DNA of 38,509 nucleotides from an uncultured Phascolarctobacterium sp. (GTDB lineage: Bacteria > Bacillota > Negativicutes > Acidaminococcales > Acidaminococcaceae): contig CANREP010000018.1 in assembly GCA_947629685.1 (NCBI GenBank), positions 1 to 38,509 of the forward strand. Direction: 5' to 3'. A program made the position numbers and the translations under genes. Below, piece by piece: positions 24,559-33,371 of the stretch. The stretch's first letter is position 1. Each line of letters starts with the position of its first letter. The notes beneath the pieces are model-generated. The model saw nothing but the letters and a program-made list of their open reading frames with translations. It was not told the DNA's origin and did not search any database.

Positions 24559-25113
24559 ATGCGGGAGTTGTCACTGCATATATTGGATCTGGCGCAGAAT
24601 TCCATCGAGGCCGGAGCTAAAAACCTTGTTATCGCCATTGACGAAGATGAAGACGGCTTTTTCGTCTTCCGCATCGAGGACGACGGCAGGGGGATGAGCC
24701 AGGAGCTTCTGCAGCAGGTGCGCGACCCGTTCACGACTACCCGGCTGAGCCGTAAGGTGGGGATGGGCATCCCCTTTATCGACATGGTTACCCAGCAGTG
24801 CGGCGGGCATCTGGAGCTGACGTCGGAAAAAGGCAGCGGTACGAAGCTGGCCGCTTATTTTGCCGCCGGCAATATCGATATGCCGCCTTTAGGCGACATT
24901 GCCGCCAGTATCAGGGTACTGCTGGCCGGAGCGCCGTGGCTGGAACTTGATTTCAGTTATACCTGCGGCGGACGCAGGCTTGATTTTTCTACCCGCCAGG
25001 TGCGGGAGATACTTGGCGACGCCGCCGATTTTGCCAACCCGGAGATTTCTCTCTGGCTGGAGGAATACTTAAAACAGGAAATTGCCAAAGTAAAAGGTAT
25101 GGAGGTTCAATAA
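24559..25113 (+). CDS. Histidine-kinase-like ATP-binding protein within the hydrogenase operon
   Basis: This 184-residue GHKL ATPase domain shows N box DLAQNSIEAGA, G1 box DDGRGM, F box DPFTTTR and G2 box GMGIPF. There is no HisKA helix pair with a phosphorylatable His and no sensor domain. The C-terminal 80 residues (from about LAGAPWLELDF) are not recognised. It begins three bases after hndA and is followed immediately by hndB, so it is part of the operon. Homologous ATPases occur in similar hydrogenase loci. A role in regulating the hydrogenase or relaying redox state is inferred. Confidence 0.82.
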   Translation: MRELSLHILDLAQNSIEAGAKNLVIAIDEDEDGFFVFRIEDDGRGMSQELLQQVRDPFTTTRLSRKVGMGIPFIDMVTQQCGGHLELTSEKGSGTKLAAYFAAGNIDMPPLGDIAASIRVLLAGAPWLELDFSYTCGGRRLDFSTRQVREILGDAADFANPEISLWLEEYLKQEIAKVKGMEVQ

Positions 25114-25482
25114 ATGAAAAGCTTGGAAGATTTGCATAAACTGCGTGAAAAACTGAAAGCGGACATCAAACTGCGCAAAGACGAAGGCACCAAGATCATC
25201 GTTGGTATGGGTACCTGCGGTATCGCCGCCGGCGCGCGCGAAGTGATGAGCGCTATCTTGGACGAACTGGCAGTACGCAAGCTGCTCAACGTGCAGGTGC
25301 AGCAGACCGGCTGCATCGGTATGTGTGAGAAAGAAGTGCTGGTCGACGTCATCCGTCCCGGCGAGCCCCGCATCACCTACGGCAAGGTAAAACCCGAAGA
25401 TGTGAAGAAAATCATTGCCGAGCATGTGGTCAACGGCCGCATCGTGGAAGAACTCGTTGTCGGTAAGCTGGAACAGGAATAA
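25114..25482 (+). CDS. hndB: NAD(P)-linked [FeFe]-hydrogenase, HndB-like subunit
   Basis: This 122-residue thioredoxin-like ferredoxin subunit matches the small HndB family: VGMGTCGIAAGA and QQTGCIGMCEKEVLVDVI. Only three cysteines are present (C35, C67, C71), where a standard [2Fe-2S] domain of this fold has four, so the cluster may use another ligand or be absent. Its start directly abuts the stop of the ATPase gene. The length is typical for the family. Confidence 0.85.
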   Translation: MKSLEDLHKLREKLKADIKLRKDEGTKIIVGMGTCGIAAGAREVMSAILDELAVRKLLNVQVQQTGCIGMCEKEVLVDVIRPGEPRITYGKVKPEDVKKIIAEHVVNGRIVEELVVGKLEQE

Positions 25483-25502
25483 TTTTTTTGGAGGAGAGAA
25501 TT

Positions 25503-27293
25503 ATGCAGCATATCAGAGCTCATGTTTTAGTTTGCGGCGGCACGGGCTGTAAATCCGCAGGTTCTAAGGAGATCCAGCTCGGCTTCGCCAAATATCTGGA
25601 AGAATACGGCCTGCAGAACGAGGTCATGCTGGTAGAAACCGGCTGCCACGGCTTCTGCGAGCACGGTCCGCTGGTCATCGTCTATCCTGAAGGCACTTTC
25701 TACTGCCATGTAAAACCGGAAGACGTGAAAGAAATCGTTGAAAGCCACCTGTATAAAGGGCGCATCGTGGAACGCCTGCTGTACCGTGAGCCTTTGAGCC
25801 ATGAGCAGGTGCCAAATTATTCGGAAATCGGCTTCTATAAAAAGCAGCAGCGCCTGGTACTTGCCAACTGCGGCGCTATCAACCCGGAAATGATCGAGGA
25901 ATATATCGCCGTGGGCGGGTATGAAGCGCTGGCTAAAGCCGTTACTACCATGACCCCGGAAGAGGTAGTCGACGAAGTGAAAAAATCCGGCCTGCGCGGA
26001 CGCGGCGGCGGCGGCTTCCCGACCGGCATGAAATGGCAGTTTGCCAAGAATTCTGTCAGCGATAAGAAATACGTTATCTGCAACGCCGACGAAGGCGACC
26101 CGGGTGCGTTCATGGACCGCAGCGTACTGGAAGGCGACCCGCACCGCGTGCTGGAAGGCATGGCCATCTGCGGTTACGCTATCGGCGCTGACGAGGGTTA
26201 TATCTATGTGCGTGCCGAATACCCGCTGGCTATCAAACGCCTGCGCACGGCTATCGAGCAGGCTGAAAAGATGGGCCTTTTAGGTGAGAACATCTTCGGC
26301 AGCGGCTTTAATTTCACCCTGCATATCAAAGAAGGCGCAGGCGCATTCGTCTGCGGCGAAGAAACCGCCCTCATGGCTTCTATCGAAGGCAAACGCGGTA
26401 TGCCCCGTCCCCGTCCGCCGTTCCCGGCTGTTTCCGGCCTGTGGGGCAAACCGACCAATATCAATAATGTAGAGACCTTTGCCAATGTGGCCCAGATCAT
26501 CGTCAACGGCGCTGACTGGTACTGTCAGTACGGCACGGAACGCTCTAAAGGCACCAAGGTTTTCGCCCTTACCGGCAAGATTAACAACACCGGCCTGGCA
26601 GAAGTGCCCATGGGCATTACCATGCGTGAGATTATCTACGATATCGGCGGCGGCATCACCAACGGCAAGAAATTCAAGGCCGTACAGATCGGCGGCCCGT
26701 CCGGCGGCTGTCTGCCGGAATCCATGCTGGATCTGCCGGTTGATTATGATTCGCTGATTGCTGCCGGCGCTATGATGGGCAGCGGCGGCCTGGTTGTCAT
26801 GGATGAGGACACCTGCATGGTGGACGTAGCTAAATTCTTCCTGAACTTTACCCAGTCCGAATCCTGTGGTAAATGTACGCCCTGCCGCGAAGGCACCAAG
26901 CGTATGCTGGAGATTTTGACCCGTATTACCGAAGGCCAGGGCAGGGAAGGCGACATCGAGCTTTTGGAAAACCTGGCGAAGAATATTAAGGAAACCGCTC
27001 TGTGCGGGTTGGGACAGACTGCTCCTAACCCCGTACTGAGTACTTTGAAATATTTCCGCGACGAATACGAAGCGCATATCAAAGAAAAACGCTGTCCGGC
27101 CGGCGTATGCGAAAAGCTGGCCAGCTACACCATTACCGACGCCTGCCGCGGCTGCGGACTGTGCGCCCGCAACTGCCCGGTACAGGCTATCAGCGGTAAG
27201 ATTAAGGAAAAACACGTTATCAATCAGGATATCTGTATCAAATGTGGTGCCTGCATGGCTGCATGTCCGTTCAAGGCTATCACCAAGGGTTAA
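25503..27293 (+). CDS. hndC: NAD(P)-linked [FeFe]-hydrogenase, flavin subunit (NuoF-like)
   Basis: This 596-residue soluble subunit exchanges electrons with NAD(P)(H). In order it has a thioredoxin-like [2Fe-2S] domain (CGGTGC, TGCHGFC), the FMN/NADH domain with GRGGGGFPTGMKW and NADEGDPGAFMDRS, and a SLBB region. A [4Fe-4S] site (SCGKCTPCREGTKRM) and a C-terminal two-cluster ferredoxin (CRGCGLCARNCP, CIKCGACMAACP) follow. The start at 25503 follows GGAGGAGA. The composition is that of HydB/HndC subunits of trimeric or tetrameric, often electron-bifurcating, hydrogenases. Confidence 0.93.
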   Translation: MQHIRAHVLVCGGTGCKSAGSKEIQLGFAKYLEEYGLQNEVMLVETGCHGFCEHGPLVIVYPEGTFYCHVKPEDVKEIVESHLYKGRIVERLLYREPLSHEQVPNYSEIGFYKKQQRLVLANCGAINPEMIEEYIAVGGYEALAKAVTTMTPEEVVDEVKKSGLRGRGGGGFPTGMKWQFAKNSVSDKKYVICNADEGDPGAFMDRSVLEGDPHRVLEGMAICGYAIGADEGYIYVRAEYPLAIKRLRTAIEQAEKMGLLGENIFGSGFNFTLHIKEGAGAFVCGEETALMASIEGKRGMPRPRPPFPAVSGLWGKPTNINNVETFANVAQIIVNGADWYCQYGTERSKGTKVFALTGKINNTGLAEVPMGITMREIIYDIGGGITNGKKFKAVQIGGPSGGCLPESMLDLPVDYDSLIAAGAMMGSGGLVVMDEDTCMVDVAKFFLNFTQSESCGKCTPCREGTKRMLEILTRITEGQGREGDIELLENLAKNIKETALCGLGQTAPNPVLSTLKYFRDEYEAHIKEKRCPAGVCEKLASYTITDACRGCGLCARNCPVQAISGKIKEKHVINQDICIKCGACMAACPFKAITKG

Positions 27294-27308
27294 GGAGGAG
27301 CACGGACG

Positions 27309-29033
27309 ATGACTATGGTAAATTTGACTATCAATGGTAAACAAATCCAGGCCGAACAGGGAACTACTATCCTGGAAGCTGCCCGTGCGGCCGGAATCTA
27401 TATCCCGACCCTGTGCTATCATCCTGAGCTGCGCCCCGAAGGGGCCTGCCGTCTGTGTATGGTAGAAGCGTCCGGCGCGCGCACGCTGGTTGCTTCCTGC
27501 GTCTATCCCGTCAGCGAGGGCCTGGTGGTAAAGACCAATACGGATAAGGTGCGCGAAGCGCGCAAGACGGTGGTGGAACTGCTTTTGGCCAACCATCCCA
27601 AAGACTGTCTGTGCTGCCAGAAGAGCGGCGACTGCGAACTGCAGAAGATTGCCGCCGACCTGGGACTGCGTAAGATCCGTTTCGAGGGCGGCGAGACTAA
27701 GGCTCACACTATCGACTGCAGCAATCCGTCGCTGGTACGCGACCAGGAAAAATGCATCCTCTGCGGCCGCTGCATCCGTATCTGCCGCGACGTACAGGGC
27801 ATGAGCGTCTACAGCTTTGCCGGACGCGGCTTCAACACCATCGTTTCCACCGCTTTCGAGCATGACCTGAAAGACGCTGTCTGCACCTACTGCGGCCAGT
27901 GCGCGAGCGTCTGCCCGACCGGCGCTATCGTAGAAAAAGATGATACCGAACAGGTATGGAAAGCTATTAACGACCCCGACAAGGTGGTCATCGTACAGAC
28001 AGCTCCTTCCGTGCGCGTAGCGCTGGGCGAGGAGCTGGGCATCCCGGCAGGCAGTATCGTTACCGGCAAGATGGTAGCGGCGCTGCGCAGCCTGGGCTTC
28101 GACAAGGTATTCGACACTAATTTCTCTGCTGACCTGACCATTATGGAAGAAGGGCACGAGTTCATCGACCGCCTGCAAAACGGCGGCGTGCTGCCTATGA
28201 TTACTTCCTGCAGTCCCGGCTGGGTAAACATGATCGAGCTGAAATATCCCGACCTGCTGCCCCATCTGTCGACGGCTAAATCGCCGCAGCAGATGTTTGG
28301 GGCCGTAGCCAAGACCTATTACGCAGAAAAAGCCGGCATCGACCCGGCTAAGATCGTCAGCGTCTCCGTTATGCCCTGCACGGCTAAGAAAGCTGAAGCG
28401 CAGCGCGAGGAAATGTGCGACAGCGGCTACCGCGACGTAGACGTAGTCATCACTACCCGCGAACTGGGCCGTATGATCCGCGAGGCCGGCATCGACTTTG
28501 CCGCCCTGCCGGAAGAGCATTTTGATTCTCCGCTGGGCACCGGAACCGGCGCCGCTGTAATCTTCGGCAACACGGGCGGCGTTATGGAAGCGGCCCTGCG
28601 TACCGTGGCTGACGTAGTCAGCGGCGAAGACCTGCCCAAGATCGAGTACGAAGAAGTACGCGGTATGGAAGAGACCCGCGAAGCTACCCTGAATATTGCC
28701 GGCAAGGAAATCAAGATTGCCGTAGTCAATACCCTTGCTTCTGCTCATAAGATGCTGGACCGTATCAAGGCCGGTACCGCCGACTATCAGTTCATCGAAG
28801 TCATGGCCTGCCCGGGCGGCTGCATCGGCGGCGGCGGACAGCCCGTTCCCGTAAACCGCGAAATCAGGCAGAAACGCCGCGAGGCCCTGTTTGACTGTGA
28901 CAGGATGAGCGAATTACGAAAATCACACGAAAATCCTGAAATTAAGGCGCTTTATGATAATTGGCTTGGAAAACCTCTCGGAGAAAAAGCACATCATCTA
29001 CTGCATACGCACTATTCGGCAAAAGTACGGTAA
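27309..29033 (+). CDS. hndD: [FeFe]-hydrogenase catalytic subunit
   Basis: This is the 574-residue enzyme that interconverts H2 with protons and electrons at an H-cluster. It has an N-terminal [2Fe-2S] plant-ferredoxin domain (CYHPELRPEGACRLC...C), a His-Cys3 cluster region (HPKDCLCCQKSGDC) and two [4Fe-4S] motifs (CILCGRCIRIC, CTYCGQCASVCP). The H-cluster motifs are L1 TSCSPGW (C301), L2 MPCTAKKAE (C357) and L3 MACPGGCIGGGGQP (C501, C505). A C-terminal small-subunit-like domain follows. L1 has Ser at one of the tandem Cys positions of TSCCPxW, a variant I believe is common in NAD-linked enzymes. AGGAGG at 27293-27298 supports the start. A strong terminator ends the operon. Confidence 0.95.
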   Translation: MTMVNLTINGKQIQAEQGTTILEAARAAGIYIPTLCYHPELRPEGACRLCMVEASGARTLVASCVYPVSEGLVVKTNTDKVREARKTVVELLLANHPKDCLCCQKSGDCELQKIAADLGLRKIRFEGGETKAHTIDCSNPSLVRDQEKCILCGRCIRICRDVQGMSVYSFAGRGFNTIVSTAFEHDLKDAVCTYCGQCASVCPTGAIVEKDDTEQVWKAINDPDKVVIVQTAPSVRVALGEELGIPAGSIVTGKMVAALRSLGFDKVFDTNFSADLTIMEEGHEFIDRLQNGGVLPMITSCSPGWVNMIELKYPDLLPHLSTAKSPQQMFGAVAKTYYAEKAGIDPAKIVSVSVMPCTAKKAEAQREEMCDSGYRDVDVVITTRELGRMIREAGIDFAALPEEHFDSPLGTGTGAAVIFGNTGGVMEAALRTVADVVSGEDLPKIEYEEVRGMEETREATLNIAGKEIKIAVVNTLASAHKMLDRIKAGTADYQFIEVMACPGGCIGGGGQPVPVNREIRQKRREALFDCDRMSELRKSHENPEIKALYDNWLGKPLGEKAHHLLHTHYSAKVR

Positions 29034-29053
29034 AAATACTTCAATAACTGCAC

Positions 29054-29092
29054 AAAAACCCCTTTCAAAATTATTTTGAAAGGGGTTTTTAA
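29054..29092 (+). terminator. Terminator of the hydrogenase operon
   Basis: AAAAACCCCTTTCAAAA (29054-29070) is perfectly complementary to TTTTGAAAGGGGTTTTT (29074-29090), loop TTA. It could act in both directions. Confidence 0.93.
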
Positions 29093-29197
29093 TTGAAGGT
29101 GTAAAGAAAATGCTTGATATGTTACAGTTTTATTGCTATTATAATAGACGTCAGATAGTTTGAATTTGAAAAAAAATCAAAAATTTTGAAAAAAGTG

Positions 29198-29237
29198 TGA
29201 AATAATTTTTGACGATATGTTATAATTGTGTCAAAAA
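29198..29237 (+). promoter_or_regulatory. Promoter of the propionate cluster with flanking inverted repeat
   Basis: TG-T-TATAAT (29218-29226) is an extended -10, with a weak -35 (TGAAAT, 29198-29203). TTTTTGAC (29206-29213) and GTCAAAAA (29230-29237) form a perfect 8-16-8 inverted repeat around the -10, a plausible operator. Transcription from here would give a leader of about 240 bases before 29473, unusually long. I see no known riboswitch in 29238-29456. Elsewhere in the gap 29095-29197 I see only AT-rich DNA. Confidence 0.5.
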
Positions 29238-29472
29238 TTAAAAAATATTTTCGTAAAATAACGCTACGGCAGCAGGAGATTTTTTCGCGGTGTCGAATAA
29301 TAGCTGTAGAAAGGGTATGAGTGTGCGACTGCACCTGGTATTCTTTAAATTCCGGTAAAATCTTATTTGTAACTTAATCAGCACTATACGCGGGTTGGCG
29401 GCAAATAAGTTTTATTTATAAGGGAATCCCTTACTAACAACAATGTCCTAAATTATAAGGAGGCAGGTAAAC

Positions 29473-31005
29473 ATGATCGATATTAAAGATCGCATTTGTG
29501 ACGCAGTAGCTGGCAAAGTTATGAGCGCTGAAGCTGCTGCAGAATTCGTAAAAGATGGTGACAACGTAGGTGTCAGCGGTTTTACTCCGTCTGGTTATCC
29601 GAAAGCTGTTCCTCTGGCTCTTGCTGAAAGAGGCAAGAAATCTCCTTTTAAAGTTAACGTATGGACCGGCGCTTCCGTTGGCCCCGAAATCGACCAAGCA
29701 ATGGTTGAAGCAGGCGTAATCGACCGCCGTCTCCCTTATCAGACCAATGGCACCATGCGTAAAGCAATCAACGCTGGTCAAGTAAAATATGCTGACATCC
29801 ATCTGAGCCATATGGCACAAATGGTTCGTTATGGCTTCATGGCTAACCGCCGCGACGTTGATATCGCTATCGTAGAAGTTTGCAAAATCAACGACCTGGG
29901 CGACGGCAAAGTAGGCCTGATCCCGACCACTTCCATGGGCAACAGCTCCTCTTATGTACAGAGCGCTAAAAAAGTTATCGTAGAAGTTAACACCACCCAA
30001 CCGGCTGAGCTGGAAGGTATGCATGACTCCTATGTTCCCCTGGATCCTCCGTACCGCAAACCCATCCCTGTTGAAAAACCGGAAGACCGCATCGGTACCA
30101 CCTACATTCCTTGCGAATTAGACAAAATCGTTGCAGTAGTTCCCTGCGACATCACCGATAAAGTTCGTCCGCTGGGCGAAATCGATGAAGACGCTAAACA
30201 TATGGGCGCAAACCTGGTTAACTTCCTCAAAGGCGAAGTTGCTGCAGGCCGTATGCCGAAAAACCTGCTGCCGCTGCAATCCGGCGTAGGCTCCGTTGCT
30301 AACGCAGTTATCAATGGCCTGGTAAACTCCGACTTCGAAGACCTGACCGTTTACACCGAAGTTATCCAAGACGGTATGTTCGACCTGATCGACGCCGGCA
30401 AACTCCGCGTTGCTTCCGGCACCGCTCTGACTCCGTCTCCGGAATGCCAGAAGAAATTCTATGAAAACGTTGAAAAATACAAAAAATATCTCATCCTGCG
30501 TCCGCAAGAAATCTCCAACAGCCCTGAAGTTGCTCGTCGTATCGGCGTAATCGCAATGAACACCGCTATTGAAGTAGATATTTATGGCAACGTAAACTCC
30601 ACCCATGTTTGCGGCACCAAACTGATGAACGGCGTTGGCGGCAGCGGCGACTTTGCTCGTAACGGCTATCTGACCGTATTCTTCACCAACTCCCTGGCAA
30701 AAGGCGGCAAGATCAGCTCCGTTGTTCCGTTCTGCAGCCATATTGACCATGCTACCCTCGACGTTGACGTTATCGTTTCCGAACGCGGCGTAGCTGACCT
30801 CCGTGGCCTGTCCCCGAAAGAAAAAGCTCCTATCATCATCGACCAGATCGCTAACCCGAAATATCAGCCCTGGCTGTATGATTACTTCAAGAGAGCTTGC
30901 GAAGCTTGCGGCAACAGCCAAACTCCGCATATCCTTGCTGAAGCATTCGACTGCTACAAATGCTTCGCTGAAACCGGCAGCATGGAAGGCATGGTTGAAA
31001 AATAA
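29473..31005 (+). CDS. scpC: Propionyl-CoA:succinate CoA-transferase
   Basis: This 510-residue class I CoA-transferase of the acetyl-CoA hydrolase/transferase family takes CoA from propionyl-CoA and gives it to succinate, releasing propionate. The catalytic glutamate is very likely E296 in VYTEVIQDG. Other family marks are SGFTPSGYPKAVP near the N-terminus and the C-terminal VNSTHVCGTKLMNGVGGSGDFARNG. AAGGAGG precedes the ATG. A 4-hydroxybutyrate or acetate specificity is possible by sequence, but the neighbours (mutase, epimerase, decarboxylase) make succinate/propionyl-CoA by far the best fit. Codon use is that of a highly expressed gene. Confidence 0.92.
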   Translation: MIDIKDRICDAVAGKVMSAEAAAEFVKDGDNVGVSGFTPSGYPKAVPLALAERGKKSPFKVNVWTGASVGPEIDQAMVEAGVIDRRLPYQTNGTMRKAINAGQVKYADIHLSHMAQMVRYGFMANRRDVDIAIVEVCKINDLGDGKVGLIPTTSMGNSSSYVQSAKKVIVEVNTTQPAELEGMHDSYVPLDPPYRKPIPVEKPEDRIGTTYIPCELDKIVAVVPCDITDKVRPLGEIDEDAKHMGANLVNFLKGEVAAGRMPKNLLPLQSGVGSVANAVINGLVNSDFEDLTVYTEVIQDGMFDLIDAGKLRVASGTALTPSPECQKKFYENVEKYKKYLILRPQEISNSPEVARRIGVIAMNTAIEVDIYGNVNSTHVCGTKLMNGVGGSGDFARNGYLTVFFTNSLAKGGKISSVVPFCSHIDHATLDVDVIVSERGVADLRGLSPKEKAPIIIDQIANPKYQPWLYDYFKRACEACGNSQTPHILAEAFDCYKCFAETGSMEGMVEK

Positions 31006-31053
31006 TTCAAAAACACTTGAGAAGTTTTTGAAAATAGGTTAAACTATGTAAGG

Positions 31054-31088
31054 TATTTGCCTGCGGATGCAAGTTCCGCAGGCAAATA
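31054..31088 (+). repeat. Stable intergenic stem-loop after the CoA-transferase gene
   Basis: TATTTGCCTGCGGA (31054-31067) is perfectly complementary to TCCGCAGGCAAATA (31075-31088), with a seven-base loop. Only TAAATAAAA follows, so it is a poor terminator and more likely protects or partially ends the upstream mRNA. TTGACG (31101-31106) further on could be a -35 for the mutase, with ATATAC as a weak -10. Confidence 0.7.
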
Positions 31089-31156
31089 TAAATAAAACTG
31101 TTGACGAAGCCTCAGGCTTTGCCATATACCGTCTACGACGGACACTCTCACCATTG

Positions 31157-31179
31157 TTTCGGACCCGTCCAGTCCGAAA
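31157..31179 (+). repeat. Hairpin in the mutase leader
   Basis: TTTCGGAC (31157-31164) pairs with GTCCGAAA (31172-31179), seven-base loop, about 20 bases before the ribosome site of the mutase. It may guard the 5' end of a processed mRNA. Confidence 0.5.
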
Positions 31180-31212
31180 TGTGCACAACAAATATTTAAG
31201 GAGGATTTGAGA

Positions 31213-32862
31213 ATGGCATTTGAACAAATTAAAGCTGGTTTTGACAAGTATATGGCTGACGTAGAAGCTAAACTTGAAAAAGCCCCTGAACGTGCAAACC
31301 TTGCACCTAACAGACTGTACACCCCGATGGATCTTGGTGAAAACTTCGACTACATGGAAAAACTGGGCTTCCCTGGTGAATATCCTTACACCCGTGGCGT
31401 ACAACCCACCATGTATCGTGGCCGTTTCTGGACCATGCGTATGTATGCTGGTTTCTCCACTGCTGAAGAATCCAACAAACGTTATCGTTACCTGTTAGCT
31501 AACGGCGGCAGCGGTCTGTCCTGCGCATTCGACCTTCCGACCCAAATCGGTTATGACTCCACTGACCCGATGTCCGAAGGCGAAGTTGGTAAAGTAGGCG
31601 TTGCTATCGACTCCCTGGCTGATATGGAAATCCTGTTCGACGGCATCCAACTCGACAAAGTTTCCACCTCCATGACCATCAACGCTCCTGCTTCCGTACT
31701 GCTCGCTATGTACATCGCAGTTGCTGAAAAACAAGGCGTTTCCGCTGACAAACTCCGCGGCACCATCCAAAACGATATCCTGAAAGAATACGCAGCTCGC
31801 GGCACCTACATTTTCCCGCCGAAACCGTCCATGCGTCTTATCACCAACATTTTTGAATATTGCTCCAAAAATGTTCCGCTGTGGAACACCATCTCCATTT
31901 CCGGTTACCACATCCGTGAAGCTGGTTCCACCGCTTCTCAAGAAATCGCATTCACTATTGCTGACGGTATCGCTTATGTAGAAGCTGCTATCAAAGCTGG
32001 TCTGGACGTTGACGCTTTCGCTGGCCGTCTGTCCTTCTTCTGGAATGCTCATAACAACGTACTCGAAGAAGTTGCTAAATTCCGCGCTTCCCGTCGTGTA
32101 TGGGCTAAAGTTATGAAAGAACGTTTTGGCGCTAAAAAAGCTAAATCCATGATGCTGCGTGTACATACCCAAACTGCAGGTTCCATGCTGACTGCTCAAC
32201 AACCGAACAACAACATCGTTCGTGTTGCTCTGCAAACTGCTGCTGCTGTAATGGGCGGTACTCAATCCCTCCACACCAACTCCAAAGACGAAGCATTGGC
32301 TCTGCCGACCACTGAATCCGTAACCATCGCTCTGCGTACTCAGCAAATCGTTGCTTACGAATCCGGCCTGGCTGACACCATTGACCCGTTGGGTGGTTCC
32401 TACTATGTAGAAGCTTTGACCGACAAGATCGAAGCTGAAGCTTGGGAATACATTAAGAAAATTGACGAAATCGGTGGCGCTCCTGAAGCAATCGCTAAAG
32501 GCTACATCCAAAAAGAAATCCAAGATTCCGCTTACAAATGGCAAATGGAAATCGAAAAAGGCGACCGTATCATCGTTGGTGTTAACAAATTCCAACAAGA
32601 AGAAGAAGCTCCGAAAAACCTGCTCCGCGTAGACGGTTCCGTAGGTAAACTCCAAGCTGACAAAATCGCTGCTCTGAAAGCTCGTCGTGACAACGCTAAA
32701 GTTGAAGAAACTCTGGCTGCTCTGAAAGCTGCATGCGCTGACGAATCTGTAAACCTGATGCCTTACATCCTGGACGCAGTTCGTGCATATGCAACCGAAG
32801 GCGAAATCTGCGGCGTTATGAGAGAAGTATTCGGTGAATACCAACCTCATACCACTCTTTAA
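31213..32862 (+). CDS. Methylmalonyl-CoA mutase, catalytic (large) subunit
   Basis: This 549-residue TIM-barrel subunit converts succinyl-CoA to (R)-methylmalonyl-CoA by radical chemistry with adenosylcobalamin. [24 protein letters not shown] is the signature substrate-binding stretch. The segments [34 protein letters not shown] and [19 protein letters not shown] also fit. The protein ends without a B12-binding domain, which is encoded separately by the next gene, so the enzyme is of the two-polypeptide type found in Negativicutes and archaea. The start at 31213 follows AAGGAGGA; a TTG two codons upstream is not needed. Confidence 0.95.
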   Translation: MAFEQIKAGFDKYMADVEAKLEKAPERANLAPNRLYTPMDLGENFDYMEKLGFPGEYPYTRGVQPTMYRGRFWTMRMYAGFSTAEESNKRYRYLLANGGSGLSCAFDLPTQIGYDSTDPMSEGEVGKVGVAIDSLADMEILFDGIQLDKVSTSMTINAPASVLLAMYIAVAEKQGVSADKLRGTIQNDILKEYAARGTYIFPPKPSMRLITNIFEYCSKNVPLWNTISISGYHIREAGSTASQEIAFTIADGIAYVEAAIKAGLDVDAFAGRLSFFWNAHNNVLEEVAKFRASRRVWAKVMKERFGAKKAKSMMLRVHTQTAGSMLTAQQPNNNIVRVALQTAAAVMGGTQSLHTNSKDEALALPTTESVTIALRTQQIVAYESGLADTIDPLGGSYYVEALTDKIEAEAWEYIKKIDEIGGAPEAIAKGYIQKEIQDSAYKWQMEIEKGDRIIVGVNKFQQEEEAPKNLLRVDGSVGKLQADKIAALKARRDNAKVEETLAALKAACADESVNLMPYILDAVRAYATEGEICGVMREVFGEYQPHTTL

Positions 32863-32900
32863 TTTGTAAACATCTGACAATTATACGGAGGTAACTTATA

Positions 32901-33290
32901 ATGGCTAACGTTAAAGTTTTAGTTGCTAAACCGGGTCTTGATGGTCATGACCGCGGTGCAAAAGTTGTAGCTCGTGCATTGCGCGACGCTGGTTTTGAAG
33001 TAATCTACACCGGTATCCGTCTGACCCCGGAACAAATCGCTGAAGCAGCTCTGCAAGACGACGTAAACGTTGTTGCACTGTCCCTGCTCTCCGGCGCTCA
33101 CAACACCCTTTTCCCGAAAGTAGTTGAACTGCTGAAAGAAAAAGGCCTGACCGACGTTCTGGTAATCGGCGGCGGCGTTATTCCTGACGCTGACATCCCC
33201 GGCCTGAAAGCTGCTGGCATTGCTGAAGTATTCACTCCTGGCACCCCGACCAGCAACATTGTTGACTTCATCAACGCTAACGTTAAATAA
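32901..33290 (+). CDS. Methylmalonyl-CoA mutase, B12-binding (small) subunit
   Basis: This 129-residue Rossmann-like cobalamin-binding subunit carries the base-off/His-on motif D14-G-H16-D-R-G19, where His16 would be the lower cobalt ligand. It also carries the SLLSGAH and IGGGVIP segments that complete the pocket. It completes the catalytic subunit encoded 38 bases upstream. CGGAGG precedes the ATG. A GC-rich hairpin (GCCGGG 33312-33317 with CCCGGC 33323-33328) follows without a T-run. Confidence 0.95.
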   Translation: MANVKVLVAKPGLDGHDRGAKVVARALRDAGFEVIYTGIRLTPEQIAEAALQDDVNVVALSLLSGAHNTLFPKVVELLKEKGLTDVLVIGGGVIPDADIPGLKAAGIAEVFTPGTPTSNIVDFINANVK

Positions 33291-33371
33291 TTTGATCGTT
33301 TTTTCCTGCAGGCCGGGCTTGTCCCGGCTTGCACTATAAAAATTATCCGATCAGACAAGGCGGTGTGAATT

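Noticed and set aside
26280-28748. Open frame of 822 codons on the minus strand across the hydrogenase genes
   Set aside because: It lies antisense to hndC and hndD, whose motifs are unmistakable. It has no recognisable domain and an amino-acid mix typical of a shadow of GC-rich coding DNA.
29195-29240. Rex or FNR-type operator at the propionate promoter
   Set aside because: The inverted repeat TTTTTGAC-N16-GTCAAAAA lacks the spacing and half sites of Rex (TTGTGAA-type) and FNR (TTGAT-N4-ATCAA), so I kept it only as an unnamed candidate operator.
31495-32880. Open frame of 461 codons on the minus strand across the mutase gene
   Set aside because: It is a shadow of the strongly codon-biased mutase gene; Phe/Ser/Val-rich composition and no motifs.
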